From Sinorhizobium kostiense (GTDB lineage: Bacteria > Pseudomonadota > Alphaproteobacteria > Rhizobiales > Rhizobiaceae), in the NCBI RefSeq assembly GCF_017874595.1, contig NZ_JAGILA010000002.1:620001-684000 (forward strand): 64,000 nt of DNA. Direction: 5' to 3'. Every line of letters begins with the position of its first letter. Position 1 is the first letter of the stretch. Below are positions 8,830 to 18,295 of the stretch, one piece after another. Below the pieces are notes generated by a model. The model saw only the letters and a list, made by a program, of their open reading frames with translations, was not told where the DNA came from and made no database searches. The position numbers and the translations under genes are program-made.

Positions 8830-10662
8830 ATGCGGCAGAAAGAACTTTTACGCCTTCTCAGCGGCGCGGCGATGCTCGCCCTTCTGGCGTTGACCGGCAG
8901 CCACCATGCCTACGCTGAAGATGTTGCGGCTGTCGAGGATGCCCAGCCTTTCGACGTCAGCAGCGTCAACACCTTCGCCGGCGCCTTCCTGGCGGCGCGA
9001 ACGGCCGATGTCGACCGGGATTACGAAACGGCGGCTGACCTCTACCGGATCGCACTGCAATTCGAACCGGAGAACAGAGAGGTGAAGCAGCGGCTGATGA
9101 TTACGCTGCTGATCAGCGGCAAGTTCGACGGCGGCGCCAAGGTTGCGGAGGAACTGAAATCCGATCGGGCCGTCGAACGGATCACGACGATCGTCCGCGC
9201 CGTCGAGGCAATTCGCAAACGCGAGTACCGCAACGCCCAGAAGCTCCTGAACTACGAAGGGCCGAACGATCTCGACCGGCTGATGAGCACGTTGCTCTCG
9301 GCCTGGGCGAAATTCGGCCAAGGTCGGCCCAAGGAGGCGCTGGCGCAGATCAGGGCGCTCGAAGGGCCGGAATGGTTCCGGGTGTTCAAGAACTATCATG
9401 CCGGCGCCATCGCGCTTGCCGCCGGCGACAAGGCCACGGCCCGCTCTCGGCTGAACGACGCTATTCTCGACCGGGAGGGCGGCAGTGCCGCGCCTGACAC
9501 CTTCATGCGTGCGGTCGAGGCGCTGGCGCGCTTCGAAGCTCGCGAGGGCAATAAGCAAAAGGCGCTGGATACGGTCGCCGTGGGCGAGAGCCTCGTCAAC
9601 AACTATACCCCGCTCGAAGCGCTCAGGAAGAGCATCGAAGAGGGCAAACCCCAGGAGCAGCAGGTGCGCACCGCCGTACAGGGAGCAGCGGCCGTGCTTT
9701 TCTCGATTGGCGGTGCGCTCAACCGCGAGGGCGCGGAAGACATCGTATCGCTCTATCTGCAGACGGCGCGCCGGCTCGATCCGGAAAGTGCCGACATCCT
9801 CGTCATGCTGGGCGGCATCGCGGAAAACCTGAAGAAGCAGGAAGAAGCGATCGCACTTTATAAAAGCGTGCCGGAAAATTCTCCGATGCGTCGCATCTCC
9901 GAGCTTCAACTGGGCCTCGCGCTTGCCGGCATCGGTAAAGTCGAAGAAGCGAAGAAGCACTTGCGGGCGCTGATCGACCTCGATCCCAAGAACATCCGCA
10001 ACTATCTCGCCTACGGCAGCGTGCTTTCTGACGCCAAGGCCTATAAGGAGATGGGGGAGCTCTACGACCGGGCCGTCGAGGCCATCGGTCCGGTACCGAA
10101 GCGCAACGACTGGACCGTGTTCTTCCAGCGCGGGATCGCCTATGAGCGGCAGAAGCTCTGGGACAAAGCCGAACCGAGTTTCCGCAAAGCACTGGAGCTC
10201 AATCCTGATCAGCCGCAGGTGTTGAACTATCTCGGCTACTCCTGGGTCGACATGAACATAAACCTCGAAGAGGGCCTGGAGATGATCCGCAAGGCCGTCG
10301 AGCTCAAGCCCGACGACGGCTACATCGTCGATTCACTCGGCTGGGCCTATTTCCGCATGAATCGGTTCGATGAGGCGGTGGTTGAGCTCGAACGTGCGGC
10401 GGAGTTGATGGCCGGCGATCCGACGATCAACGACCATCTTGGCGACGCCTATTGGCGGGTTGGGCGCAAGCTCGAAGCAGTGTTCCAGTGGACGCAGGCA
10501 TTGGAACTTAAGCCCGAAGAGCCGGAAATCCCCAAGATCAAGGCGAAGATCGAAAACGGCCTGCCGCCGCTCAAGGAACAGGTCCCGGCGGCAGCGGACG
10601 CCAAGGAAACCCTGCCGAAGAAGGCCAATCCTGAAACTGCGGCGCCGGGCAAGAAGTCCTGA
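8830..10662 (+). CDS. Exported tetratricopeptide-repeat protein
   Basis: 610-residue protein with an amino-terminal signal peptide (residues 1-27, MRQKELLRLLSGAAMLALLA then cleavage near YAE). Multiple tetratricopeptide repeats follow, clearest at about 45-80 and from 330 to 550 (for example AEPSFRKALELNPDQPQVL and YIVDSLGWAYFRMNRFDEAV). The last 40 residues are Lys/Pro-rich. It probably acts as a periplasmic scaffold in envelope assembly, but no partner is visible. ispE begins eight bases after its stop, so the two are likely in one transcript. The frame extends 41 codons upstream without signal-peptide character, so 8830 is preferred. Confidence 0.9.
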   Translation: MRQKELLRLLSGAAMLALLALTGSHHAYAEDVAAVEDAQPFDVSSVNTFAGAFLAARTADVDRDYETAADLYRIALQFEPENREVKQRLMITLLISGKFDGGAKVAEELKSDRAVERITTIVRAVEAIRKREYRNAQKLLNYEGPNDLDRLMSTLLSAWAKFGQGRPKEALAQIRALEGPEWFRVFKNYHAGAIALAAGDKATARSRLNDAILDREGGSAAPDTFMRAVEALARFEAREGNKQKALDTVAVGESLVNNYTPLEALRKSIEEGKPQEQQVRTAVQGAAAVLFSIGGALNREGAEDIVSLYLQTARRLDPESADILVMLGGIAENLKKQEEAIALYKSVPENSPMRRISELQLGLALAGIGKVEEAKKHLRALIDLDPKNIRNYLAYGSVLSDAKAYKEMGELYDRAVEAIGPVPKRNDWTVFFQRGIAYERQKLWDKAEPSFRKALELNPDQPQVLNYLGYSWVDMNINLEEGLEMIRKAVELKPDDGYIVDSLGWAYFRMNRFDEAVVELERAAELMAGDPTINDHLGDAYWRVGRKLEAVFQWTQALELKPEEPEIPKIKAKIENGLPPLKEQVPAAADAKETLPKKANPETAAPGKKS

Positions 10663-10669
10663 TGGCCGC

Positions 10670-11581
10670 ATGCAGGCAGATGACATCCCCGGCTTCGCGC
10701 TAACCTGTCCAGCGCCGGCCAAGATCAACCTGGCGCTCCATGTCGTCGGCCTGCGCGCCGATGGCCATCACCTTCTTGAAAGCCTCGTCACCTTTGCCGA
10801 TCACGGCGACAGGATTGCACTGGCGCCGGCCGAGGTGGACCGGTTCACTGTGACGGGCCGTTTTGCGCAGGATTTGCCGGTCTCGGCGAAAGACAAGAGC
10901 GGTAATCTGGTGCTGCGCGCCCGCGATCTCTTGCGGCGCGAGGCGACCGCACGGGGCTATGAGGCAGGGCCGGTCCACCTGCATCTCGAAAAGAACCTGC
11001 CGATTGCCTCCGGCATCGGGGGCGGCTCGGCCGACGCTGCAGCCACGCTTCGAGGATTGCTTGCGCTCTGGGAAGCAAGGATAGCGCCCGCAAGACTGAA
11101 AGAGCTCGCACTTGAACTCGGCGCCGACGTGCCGATGTGCCTCGATCGGAGGCCGCTCCTCGCAAAGGGGGTCGGTGAAGAGATCAGCCCAATATTCAAG
11201 CTGCCGTCTTTTTCGATCGTCCTTGTCAACCCCCTCATCGCGGTCTCGACGCCGGCGGTCTTCCGCGCGCTGACCAACAAGACCAATCCTCCGCTTGCCC
11301 TGCCCACGGGCATCGAAACCGCAGAGGAGTGGTTGGCGGCGATGGCCGGCATGCGCAACGATCTGGAGCCGCCAGCACGCGTGCTCGAACCTGTCATTGA
11401 AAAGGTATCCGACGCCCTCAGGGCGGCTGGGGCCGGCCTTGTGCGCATGTCCGGCTCGGGTGCCACCTGCTTCGGCCTGTTCGACGACGACGAAAGCGCA
11501 GCTGCGGCCGCACAGCGCATTTCCGCCACGCATGCGGGGTGGTACGTTCTAGCCACCCGCACCACCGGAAAGAGAGGATAA
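10670..11581 (+). CDS. ispE: 4-diphosphocytidyl-2-C-methyl-D-erythritol kinase
   Basis: 303-residue GHMP-family kinase of the methylerythritol phosphate isoprenoid pathway; it phosphorylates CDP-methylerythritol. The first motif is PAKINLALHVVGLRADGHH (residues 13-31), the ATP loop is PIASGIGGGSADAAA (about 104-118), and the third GHMP motif is RMSGSGATCFGLF (about 259-271). It follows the TPR gene by eight bases and precedes moaB by six bases. Its closeness to ispB gives two isoprenoid genes in this plus-strand run. Confidence 0.95.
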   Translation: MQADDIPGFALTCPAPAKINLALHVVGLRADGHHLLESLVTFADHGDRIALAPAEVDRFTVTGRFAQDLPVSAKDKSGNLVLRARDLLRREATARGYEAGPVHLHLEKNLPIASGIGGGSADAAATLRGLLALWEARIAPARLKELALELGADVPMCLDRRPLLAKGVGEEISPIFKLPSFSIVLVNPLIAVSTPAVFRALTNKTNPPLALPTGIETAEEWLAAMAGMRNDLEPPARVLEPVIEKVSDALRAAGAGLVRMSGSGATCFGLFDDDESAAAAAQRISATHAGWYVLATRTTGKRG

Positions 11582-11587
11582 CGCGAC

Positions 11588-12130
11588 ATGCCCGGCATAG
11601 ACGAGACGCGTCCGTTCATTCCCGTCGGCATTGCCGTGCTGACCGTCTCCGACACGCGCACGCGTGCGGACGACAAATCCGGGGATACGCTCGAGGCAAG
11701 GATACGCGAAGCCGGCCATCGGCTCGAGGCACGCGCGATCGTTCCCGATGACAAACAGAAGATCCACGAGCAAGTGAAGGCCTGGACACTGGCTCCCGAC
11801 ATCGACGTCGTCATCACTACCGGTGGCACGGGTTTTACCGGCCGCGACGTGACGCCCGAGGCGCTCGAGCCGCTGTTCGAAAAGCGCATGGAGGGCTTCT
11901 CCGAGGTGTTCCACCGCATTTCCTACGACAAGATCGGTACGTCGACGATCCAGTCGCGGGCAACTGGCGGCGTCGCCAATGCCACCTTCATCTTCGTCCT
12001 GCCCGGCTCACCCGGAGCCTGCAAGGATGCCTGGGACGGCATCCTGAAACAACAGCTCGACTACAGGCATATGCCCTGCAACTTCGTCGAGATCATGCCG
12101 CGGCTGGATGAGCACTTGAAGCGCGGCTGA
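11588..12130 (+). CDS. moaB: Molybdenum cofactor biosynthesis protein B
   Basis: 180-residue MoaB/Mog-family protein, implicated in molybdopterin adenylylation before molybdate insertion. Conserved parts are VLTVSDTRTR (residues 17-26), the nucleotide-binding VVITTGGTGFTGRDVTPEAL (about 73-92) and the FVLPGSPGAC loop (about 137-146). It is the last gene of the ispB-TPR-ispE-moaB run, six bases after ispE. A 7-bp stem (CTGTTCC-TTTT-GGAACAG) follows at 12138-12155 but lacks a clear T tract. Confidence 0.93.
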   Translation: MPGIDETRPFIPVGIAVLTVSDTRTRADDKSGDTLEARIREAGHRLEARAIVPDDKQKIHEQVKAWTLAPDIDVVITTGGTGFTGRDVTPEALEPLFEKRMEGFSEVFHRISYDKIGTSTIQSRATGGVANATFIFVLPGSPGACKDAWDGILKQQLDYRHMPCNFVEIMPRLDEHLKRG

Positions 12131-12537
12131 ACACCCCCTGTTCCTTTTGGAACAGTCCGCCACAGCCAAAGCGGCTACACTGTATCGGTCAGCTTTGCGC
12201 GAAGCGGTCACGGCAGCAGGCAGCGTTTGGGCCGCTTATTGGATGTTTCCTTCGATCGCAGCCGATCCAGGATGAGAAACATTGCAGCGCTACAGCGACC
12301 TTTGCGCATCTCAAAATCCGCGCGGCGCTGTAGAGGGTGAGGCATGACGCCTCTCTCCCCGGAAATATTGGGGAAGAGGGAATTTACGACATGCGGCCCA
12401 TGGGAAAGGGCGGCCGGCATGGAAGGAGATTTTGCAAAAAAGGAAATTTGAGTGTTGTTGGGGGGTGCCGAAAGGCACACCCCCTATTAACCATGTTTTC
12501 GCACACGGCGCCGCGTCCTTGACGCGCAAACGGCGAT
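12131..12537. other. Gene-free interval with three stem-loops
   Basis: I see no convincing coding sequence here. It holds the moaB-distal stem at 12138-12155, palindromic repeat copy 2 at 12290-12333, an imperfect CTCTCCCC/GGGGAAGAG pairing at about 12350-12376, and a stem with a GAAA tetraloop at about 12460-12484 (GGTGCC-GAAA-GGCAC inside G and C runs). A small RNA is possible but not shown. Confidence 0.5.
12290..12333. repeat. Dispersed 44-bp palindromic repeat, copy 2
   Basis: Outer arms CTACAGCG and CGCTGTAG are perfect inverted repeats; the inner stem is partly decayed (GCGCATC versus ATCCGCGC). Same architecture as the copies at 5508 and 31886. Confidence 0.72.
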
Positions 12538-13071
12538 TCAGGCGCGCTCTGCCGTCCGGTGACTGGTCGCCACCCAAGCCGGAATTAGCTCGGTCGCAAG
12601 CTTGCGCGCCGTTCGAGCCTTGACAATGTCGCTTAACCGCATGTCGGCACTTGCCAAGGCAATGGCATCGCGCTTGCGCATCAAGAACCCGGTCTCAAGC
12701 GGCGCTGCCCTCTGCGAAAGGCGCTTGAGGAGTGGCCGCTTATGTATTCTCGATGGCGAAAACCGCGCGGGCCCTTTGTTGAGGGCGATATATTCCAGGA
12801 GTTCGTCCACCCAGCGGCCGAGCGGACGGGCTCCGGGTTCGAGCAGCATCAGCCATTCGCCTCTCGCGGAACGTAGGATCTCGCCGAGGTTCCAGTTGGC
12901 GCAGAAGCGGCAACCGGCCGCGTCGGCCACCTCCATCGAGCCGTCCTTTGAACCTTGATCGAGGATGATCACGTCGCTGACGAGCCCCTCTATGGCGCCC
13001 GCGACAAGCGCGGAGAGCGTTTGCGCCAGTTCCGCCTCGTTGTCCCTTGTCTCCATTATGACCGTCAGCAT
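12538..13071 (-). CDS. Family 2 glycosyltransferase-like protein
   Basis: 177-residue protein that resembles the first half of a GT-A fold family 2 glycosyltransferase. It starts MLTVIMETRDNEAELAQTLS, followed by VSDVIILDQGSKDGSMEVAD (the usual nucleotide-binding D-x-G-S-x-D block near residue 40) and ARGEWLMLLEPGARP, where DxD would normally be, near residue 80. The usual metal-binding DxD is not evident (EPGARP instead), so catalysis is uncertain. No sugar or acceptor can be named. It is divergent from the radical SAM gene. Confidence 0.7.
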   Translation of the reverse strand: MLTVIMETRDNEAELAQTLSALVAGAIEGLVSDVIILDQGSKDGSMEVADAAGCRFCANWNLGEILRSARGEWLMLLEPGARPLGRWVDELLEYIALNKGPARFSPSRIHKRPLLKRLSQRAAPLETGFLMRKRDAIALASADMRLSDIVKARTARKLATELIPAWVATSHRTAERA

Positions 13072-13163
13072 GGCCGTTCCTACCGCATTGCAACAGCAAA
13101 TGCCATAAGATTGCACGGGTAAGAGCCCTCGCCTCGCCCGAATTCCAAAGCGTCAGAAGATTT

Positions 13164-13178
13164 GTTCTTGCTTTGTTC
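13164..13178 (+). promoter_or_regulatory. Putative LexA (SOS) box
   Basis: GTTC-TTGCTTT-GTTC matches the alphaproteobacterial LexA operator GTTC-N7-GTTC exactly. It lies 67 bases before the start of the radical SAM gene and 93 bases before the divergent glycosyltransferase gene, so either could be the target. Confidence 0.7.
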
Positions 13179-13244
13179 GCATTCATGAGCTAGGAAAATA
13201 ATCAAAGCGGAACAGAGTCGCCAATCAGTTCCGAGGAGATTTCC

Positions 13245-14402
13245 ATGAACGAGCTGTCTCAAATCAGGCAGGGCGCCTTTGCGCCAGGCAATAGCGCAGA
13301 GATCGCCGATGCGATCGTCACCGGAACGGGCATCAGAATTGACGCCGATCGTCGGCGCGGGCGCGGTGCCGGCCTCAATATGGCGGGCCGTTTCGAGCCG
13401 CTCACACGGGAGGTCTTCGATGATGGCTGGCAGACCATGGAGGAGCTGCCGCCGTTCAAGACGGAGGTCCAGCTCGAGAAGCCCCGATCGGTGATCACGC
13501 GCAACGAATCGCCGGACATCCCCTTCGACCGCTCCATTAATCCTTATCGCGGCTGCGAGCACGGCTGCATCTATTGTTTCGCCAGACCCACCCACTCCTA
13601 TATGGGGCTTTCGGCAGGGCTCGATTTCGAATCCAAGCTTTTCGCCAAGCCAGATGCTGCCCGTCTTCTGGAACGAGAACTGGCGCGGCCGGACTACAAG
13701 GTGCGGCCGATCGCGATCGGCACCAATACGGATCCCTATCAGCCGATCGAGAAGGAGTGGCGCATCATGCGCCAGATACTCGAAGTGCTGAAAGCCGCCA
13801 ATCACCCGGTGATGATCGTGACCAAGTCGGCCATGGTGGCGCGCGACATCGATCTGTTGGCGCCAATGGCCGAAAAGGGTCTCGCGCGCGTTGGACTTTC
13901 GGTGACGACGCTCGACCGGAAGCTCGCGCGTGCCATGGAGCCGAGGGCCTCCACACCCTCGAAACGACTGGAGGCGATCCGAGCGGTTTCCGAGGCCGGC
14001 GTCCCGACCTCCGTCCTCGTCGCGCCGATCATTCCGGCCTTGAACGATCACGAGATCGAACGCGTGCTCGACGCAGCCAAGACGGCCGGCGCCTCGGAAG
14101 CAAGCTACGTTCTCTTGCGCCTGCCGCTCGAGGTCAGCCCGCTCTTTCGGGATTGGCTCTTGAGGAACTATCCGGACCGCTACAGGCATGTGATGTCGCT
14201 CATCCGCTCAATGCGTGGCGGCAAGGACTACGACGCCGAGTTCGGCAAGCGGATGAAGGGTGCCGGCCCTTACGCCTGGCAGATAGGCCGGCGCTTCGAA
14301 CTCGCCGCAAAGCGACTCGGTCTCAACCTGACGCGCCGCCAGTTGCGCAACGACATATTCGTTCCTCCGCTCGGCATGGGCGTGCAGCTGTCGTTGCTTT
14401 AG
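13245..14402 (+). CDS. PA0069-family radical SAM protein (SplB-like)
   Basis: 385-residue radical SAM enzyme. The 4Fe-4S cluster motif CX3CX2C is CEHGCIYC (about residues 106-113), preceded by NPYRGCEHG typical of the PA0069/Rv2578c branch related to spore photoproduct lyase. TNTDPYQPIEKEWRIMRQIL and the VTKSAMVARDIDLL region fit the same family. The substrate is unknown. An exact GTTC-N7-GTTC SOS box lies upstream, which suggests induction by DNA damage. AGGAGATTTCC sits before the ATG. A terminator follows at 14433. Confidence 0.88.
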   Translation: MNELSQIRQGAFAPGNSAEIADAIVTGTGIRIDADRRRGRGAGLNMAGRFEPLTREVFDDGWQTMEELPPFKTEVQLEKPRSVITRNESPDIPFDRSINPYRGCEHGCIYCFARPTHSYMGLSAGLDFESKLFAKPDAARLLERELARPDYKVRPIAIGTNTDPYQPIEKEWRIMRQILEVLKAANHPVMIVTKSAMVARDIDLLAPMAEKGLARVGLSVTTLDRKLARAMEPRASTPSKRLEAIRAVSEAGVPTSVLVAPIIPALNDHEIERVLDAAKTAGASEASYVLLRLPLEVSPLFRDWLLRNYPDRYRHVMSLIRSMRGGKDYDAEFGKRMKGAGPYAWQIGRRFELAAKRLGLNLTRRQLRNDIFVPPLGMGVQLSLL

Positions 14403-14432
14403 AGCTGTCAGCTCGTCGACAGGAACTCGGTT

Positions 14433-14468
14433 CCAGCGCCCTCCCCACCTAACGATGGCGCTGGTTTT
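14433..14468 (+). terminator. Rho-independent terminator after radical SAM gene
   Basis: Perfect 8-bp stem CCAGCGCC/GGCGCTGG with a 16-base loop, followed directly by TTTT. It lies 30 bases after the stop of the radical SAM gene. Confidence 0.6.
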
Positions 14469-14538
14469 CCCCCGGTCACCGCCGCACTCGAACCGGGGGG
14501 CTTGAAGGGAATCGGGCGAATATGCGAGGGTCCCCCGC

Positions 14539-15189
14539 ATGTCACGTCGCAACCCGCCCGATTCCCCGCTTTTTTCGCTCGATCCGATCGCCCCGGACTA
14601 CGCTCTCGAAATAGCCGCCCGCCGGGATGGCTTCTGGCCGGTCGCTGGAGCGGATGAAGCCGGCCGCGGCCCCCTTGCCGGCCCGGTCGTCGCCGCGGCG
14701 GTCATCCTCGACCCCGACGCGGTGCCGGATGGTCTCAACGACAGCAAGCTGCTAAGCGCCGAACAACGTGAAGCGCTGTTCAGCGCCATCATGGCGACTG
14801 CGACGGTCTCGATCGCCTCCTCCTCAGCGCGGCACATCGACACGACGGACATCCTGAAGGCCAGCCTCGATGCCATGCGCCGCGCCATTCATGGGCTGGC
14901 AACGACAGCTGGTTTTGTCCTGATCGACGGTCGTGACATACCTCAAGGCCTTTCCTGCCACGCAAGAGCGGTCGTCAAAGGCGATTGCCGCTCGGTGTCG
15001 ATTGCTGCCGCCTCCATTGTCGCGAAAGTCACACGCGACCGCATGATGGCGCGCGCCGACGCAAGTTTCCCCGCCTATGGCTTCGCGATGCATGCTGGTT
15101 ATGCGACGGCGAAGCATCGCGACGCGATCGGCAACCACGGTCCGTGCCCGCTGCATCGCATGAGCTTCCGCCCATTTCGGGACGTCTGA
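14539..15189 (+). CDS. rnhB: Ribonuclease HII
   Basis: 216-residue RNase HII, which nicks RNA in RNA-DNA hybrids and removes misincorporated ribonucleotides. The catalytic start of the fold is [20 protein letters not shown] (about residues 36-55) with Asp-Glu; the later acidic residues are in LIDGRD (about 131) and the KVTRDR segment. Length fits the family. It is a single gene on the plus strand, convergent with the F0 ATP synthase operon. Confidence 0.95.
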   Translation: MSRRNPPDSPLFSLDPIAPDYALEIAARRDGFWPVAGADEAGRGPLAGPVVAAAVILDPDAVPDGLNDSKLLSAEQREALFSAIMATATVSIASSSARHIDTTDILKASLDAMRRAIHGLATTAGFVLIDGRDIPQGLSCHARAVVKGDCRSVSIAAASIVAKVTRDRMMARADASFPAYGFAMHAGYATAKHRDAIGNHGPCPLHRMSFRPFRDV

Positions 15190-15288
15190 CAGCGGCAAGG
15201 TAGGTCTGGCAAGGACGGCGTGAGCTCCAATTGATCTGACCGGAGCAATCGTGTGTCGTGGCAAGACGCGCCGCGCCTCGCATCCCAA

Positions 15289-15314
15289 CAAAAAAGCCCC
15301 GCCGAAGCGGAGCT
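15289..15314 (-). terminator. Rho-independent terminator of F0 operon
   Basis: Read on the minus strand: AGCTCCGC-TTCG-GCGGGGCT followed by TTTTT. The stem has a UUCG-type tetraloop and one G-T pair. It lies 30 bases past the stop of the b subunit gene. Confidence 0.8.
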
Positions 15315-15343
15315 CTCGAACTCGTTTGCAGGGATTGCAGACC

Positions 15344-15829
15344 TCAGTTCAGGCGCCCCTTAACCTCGCCAAGCGCCTTCCTGAAGAGCGCCTCCTGAGC
15401 GGTAGCGTCGGCCTTGGCCGCCAACACCTTTTCGGCCGCACTGATCGCCAGGTCGACTGCAGCCGCGCGAACGGCGTTGATCGCATCGCTTTCAGCCTGC
15501 TTGATCTTCTGCTCGGAAAGTGCCGCGCGGCGGGCGACATATTCCTCGGTCTTCTGCTTCGCTTCAGCAGTCAGCATTTCCGCTTCGCGCTGTGCGGCGG
15601 CGACGATGCCGGCAGCCTCGGCCTCCGCATCCTTGCGCTTGCGCTGATACTCGGCAACCAGGCTCTGCGCCTCTTCGCGCAGGCGCTTGGCTTCCGCAAG
15701 CTCGTTGCTGATCTTGCCGGCGCGAGCGTCGAGAGCGCTGCCGACCATGGCCGGCACCTTGAGGTAGACGATCAGGGCGAAGAAGAGAACCAGGCCGACG
15801 AGGGCATAGAAAGTCGCATCAAGAGCCAT
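15344..15829 (-). CDS. atpF: F0F1 ATP synthase subunit b
   Basis: 161-residue b subunit of the peripheral stalk that ties F1 to F0. One amino-terminal membrane helix (about residues 5-25, TFYALVGLVLFFALIVYLKV) is followed by a long charged, Ala-rich coiled coil to the end. It is the last gene of the F0 operon and begins 13 bases after the b' gene. Together with b' it forms the heterodimeric stalk found in photosynthetic and many other alphaproteobacteria. Confidence 0.95.
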   Translation of the reverse strand: MALDATFYALVGLVLFFALIVYLKVPAMVGSALDARAGKISNELAEAKRLREEAQSLVAEYQRKRKDAEAEAAGIVAAAQREAEMLTAEAKQKTEEYVARRAALSEQKIKQAESDAINAVRAAAVDLAISAAEKVLAAKADATAQEALFRKALGEVKGRLN

Positions 15830-15842
15830 CGTTTTCTGCTCC

Positions 15843-16457
15843 TCAGTTGCCTGCCGATGCCTTGACCGCAGCAGCGATCTCGGCCTTGGTGGCGGTTCCG
15901 CCGATCAGTTGCTTTACGACTTCGGCCGCCGTCTCCTCGGCGATCGCGCCGACGTCGGAAAGCGCCTTCGCCTTGATGTCGGCAATGCGCGCCTCTGCCG
16001 CGGCTATCTTCGTTGCGAGATCCGCTTCGACGGCGGCACGGTCGGCATTGGCCTTGTTCTTGGCGGCCTCGCGGGCGGTGTCCGCAATCGAGTGACCCTT
16101 CGCTTTCGCGTCGGTCAATTCCTGCTCGTAAGCGGAAATGGCAGCATCGGCTTCGCCTTTCAGCCGCGACGCCTCGTCGAGATCCTGTGCAATGCGGTCA
16201 TGCCGCGTCTCGAGGATTCCGCCAATGCGCGGAATGATGACTTTCGACATCAGGAGATAGAAGAGGCCAAACGTGATCGCAAGCCAGAGCAATTGCGATG
16301 CGAAATGGCTCGAATCGAAGGGCGGGAACACACCGGACCCATGCTCGGCTTCGTGGGCCACACCCGTTTCGGTGTGCACCTCACCGGCAGCAGCGGCATC
16401 GTGCGCTTCGGCGCCTTCGGTGGTGGTTGACTGGGCATAGGCCGCTGTCACAAACAT
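15843..16457 (-). CDS. atpF2: F0F1 ATP synthase subunit b'
   Basis: 204-residue second b-type subunit. An Ala/His/Glu-rich amino-terminal extension (residues 1-55), longer than in the b subunit, is followed by the membrane helix (about 55-80, [20 protein letters not shown]) and an Ala-rich coiled coil. The start at 16457 is chosen because CCTGGAGGTGAGC precedes that ATG; the frame remains open 19 codons further. It lies between the c and b subunit genes. Confidence 0.94.
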   Translation of the reverse strand: MFVTAAYAQSTTTEGAEAHDAAAAGEVHTETGVAHEAEHGSGVFPPFDSSHFASQLLWLAITFGLFYLLMSKVIIPRIGGILETRHDRIAQDLDEASRLKGEADAAISAYEQELTDAKAKGHSIADTAREAAKNKANADRAAVEADLATKIAAAEARIADIKAKALSDVGAIAEETAAEVVKQLIGGTATKAEIAAAVKASAGN

Positions 16458-16528
16458 GCTCACCTCCAGGTGCAAGAATGTGCGCGGCCGCGGCTCTCGG
16501 AGCCGCGGCCGCAAACGTCTGCCGAATA

Positions 16529-16756
16529 TTAGACGGCGAAGAGGAGGAGGAGCGCTACGAGCAGCGAGAAGATGCCCAGAGCTTCCGTAACGGCGAAGCC
16601 GAATACAAGGCGGCCGAACTGGCCGTCAGCAGCCGACGGATTGCGCAGAGCGCCAGCCAGATAGTTGCCGAAGATGTTGCCGAGGCCGAGAGCCGTGCCG
16701 GCCATACCAAGGCATGCAAGACCTGCACCCAAGAACTTTGCTGCTTCCGCGTCCAT
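16529..16756 (-). CDS. atpE: F0F1 ATP synthase subunit c
   Basis: 75-residue proteolipid that forms the rotating ring of F0. Two hydrophobic hairpin helices (about 8-30 and 48-73) are joined by the polar loop RNPSA. The proton-carrying carboxylate is the Glu of [10 protein letters not shown] (about residue 58). The start [12 protein letters not shown] is preceded by GAAGGAGTC, fixing 16756. Confidence 0.97.
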   Translation of the reverse strand: MDAEAAKFLGAGLACLGMAGTALGLGNIFGNYLAGALRNPSAADGQFGRLVFGFAVTEALGIFSLLVALLLLFAV

Positions 16757-16839
16757 GATTGACTCCTTCGAATGGTGTTGCGGCTTAGGATTTGCGCTCC
16801 GGCGGCTCGAGCCGACCAAAAGCGAGCGACTGTTATTCC

Positions 16840-17592
16840 TTAGTGGCTTCCAGGGTGAACGGCGTCATTGAGGTACATGCATGTCAGCACCGCAAAGACA
16901 TAGGCCTGGAGGAAGGCGACCAGGAATTCAAGACCGGTGAGAGCGACGGTCATGATGAGCGGCAGGATCGCGCCACCAATGCCGAGCGCGCCAAAAGCGC
17001 TGAGCGAGGCGACGAAGCCTGCGAAAACCTTCAGCGTGATATGGCCGGCCAGCATGTTGGCGAAGAGACGGACCGAAAGGCTGATGGGGCGAGAAAGGAA
17101 CGAAATGACTTCGATCGCCACCACCAGCGGCAGAAGCGCGCCCGGCACGCCGTGCGGCACGAAAAGCTTAAGGAAGCCCAGGCCGTGCTTATAAAAGCCG
17201 TAAAGGATGACCGTACCGACAACGAAGACAGCGAGCGCGAAGGTCACGATGATCTGGCTGGTGACCGTGAAGAAGTAGGGAAACATGCCGAGCAGGTTCG
17301 CCGTCAGGATGAACATGAACAGCGAGAAAACCATCGGGAAGAATTTCATTCCCTGGCTGCCGGCACCCTCGCGAAGCATCGAGGCGATGAACTCGTAGGA
17401 CATCTCCGACACCGACTGCGCACGCGTCGGGATGAGGCCGCGCTGAGAGGTGGTCAGATAGAGAAAGCCTGCAGCGGCACCAACGGTCGCCACCATGAAC
17501 AGCGATGCATTGGTGAAGGAAAAGTCAATTCCGCCAATTTCGATCGGGACAATCTTGTTGACCAGGAACTGATGGGTCGGATCGTTTGACAC
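16840..17592 (-). CDS. atpB: F0F1 ATP synthase subunit a
   Basis: 250-residue membrane subunit that forms the two proton half-channels against the c ring. The essential Arg sits in [14 protein letters not shown] (about residues 171-184). Five or six membrane helices are visible, including [20 protein letters not shown]. It lies between atpI and atpE in the usual F0 order. The F1 genes are not in the window, which matches the split ATP synthase operons of alphaproteobacteria. Confidence 0.96.
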   Translation of the reverse strand: MSNDPTHQFLVNKIVPIEIGGIDFSFTNASLFMVATVGAAAGFLYLTTSQRGLIPTRAQSVSEMSYEFIASMLREGAGSQGMKFFPMVFSLFMFILTANLLGMFPYFFTVTSQIIVTFALAVFVVGTVILYGFYKHGLGFLKLFVPHGVPGALLPLVVAIEVISFLSRPISLSVRLFANMLAGHITLKVFAGFVASLSAFGALGIGGAILPLIMTVALTGLEFLVAFLQAYVFAVLTCMYLNDAVHPGSH

Positions 17593-17649
17593 CGCGCTTC
17601 TCTTTCGTTCTGCCCGCCCGCAAGCGGAAACCGTGTTCCGGACGACGCC

Positions 17650-18009
17650 TCAGGCCTCGTCCCCGTCCTTCTTTTCATTTCCAGGGCCGCCTCCGCGCTG
17701 GTCGGGTGTCGCCACCAGATCGGCAGAACGCAGCACGTTCAATACACCGGCACAGAAACCTAGCAGCAGAAGGACGATCATGCCCCACGGCCCTGTACCC
17801 GCAAAATGGTCCAAAAGATAGCCCAGAAACGCCCCGACCACGACGCCGGCAATGAACTCGCTCGAAAGCTTCATCGCCTCGGCGTAGCCTTTGCGGCTTC
17901 CTGCTCCGCGCACCTCCTCCTTGTCGGAAACATCCGCCCGTTTGGACGCAATGTCTTCGCCAAGGCGCTTCAGCCGCGCCTCCAGACTCTCTTCCGGCTT
18001 CTCCGTCAC
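17650..18009 (-). CDS. atpI: ATP synthase-associated protein I
   Basis: 119-residue AtpI-type protein, the first gene of the F0 operon. A charged amino-terminal coil (residues 1-45) is followed by two membrane helices (about 50-68 and 75-95, FIAGVVVGAFLGYLLDHFAG and WGMIVLLLLGFCAGVLNV) and a Gly/Lys/Asp tail. Family members assist c-ring assembly but are dispensable in several bacteria. It precedes atpB by 57 bases. Confidence 0.9.
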   Translation of the reverse strand: MTEKPEESLEARLKRLGEDIASKRADVSDKEEVRGAGSRKGYAEAMKLSSEFIAGVVVGAFLGYLLDHFAGTGPWGMIVLLLLGFCAGVLNVLRSADLVATPDQRGGGPGNEKKDGDEA

Positions 18010-18295
18010 ATGGCTCCCCTTTGCAGCCCACGCGGTTTAAACGCGATCACGGTCATACAAACGGCGGCATTCAAGCCACGTTCGGCCCTTTTGAAGTCGC
18101 GCGCAACATAGTTTTAGGCATCGGCATAGTCAAGGCGTGCAGCGGCATTGAGCGTGCACAATATTAAGCAGCTTTTTCAATGGTTTACTCGATAATCTGC
18201 GGCACCTGCGACAAAGCTGCAACGGGAATCGCCCGACCTTGGGGGCTCGCACCGCCCGCGGGTGCCAATCTGCAAGCTGGAATCGATGGCGCAGG

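Noticed and set aside
12488..12495. CtrA half-site TTAACCAT
   Set aside because: A single short match in a 64-kb window is expected by chance and no gene start lies at the right distance.
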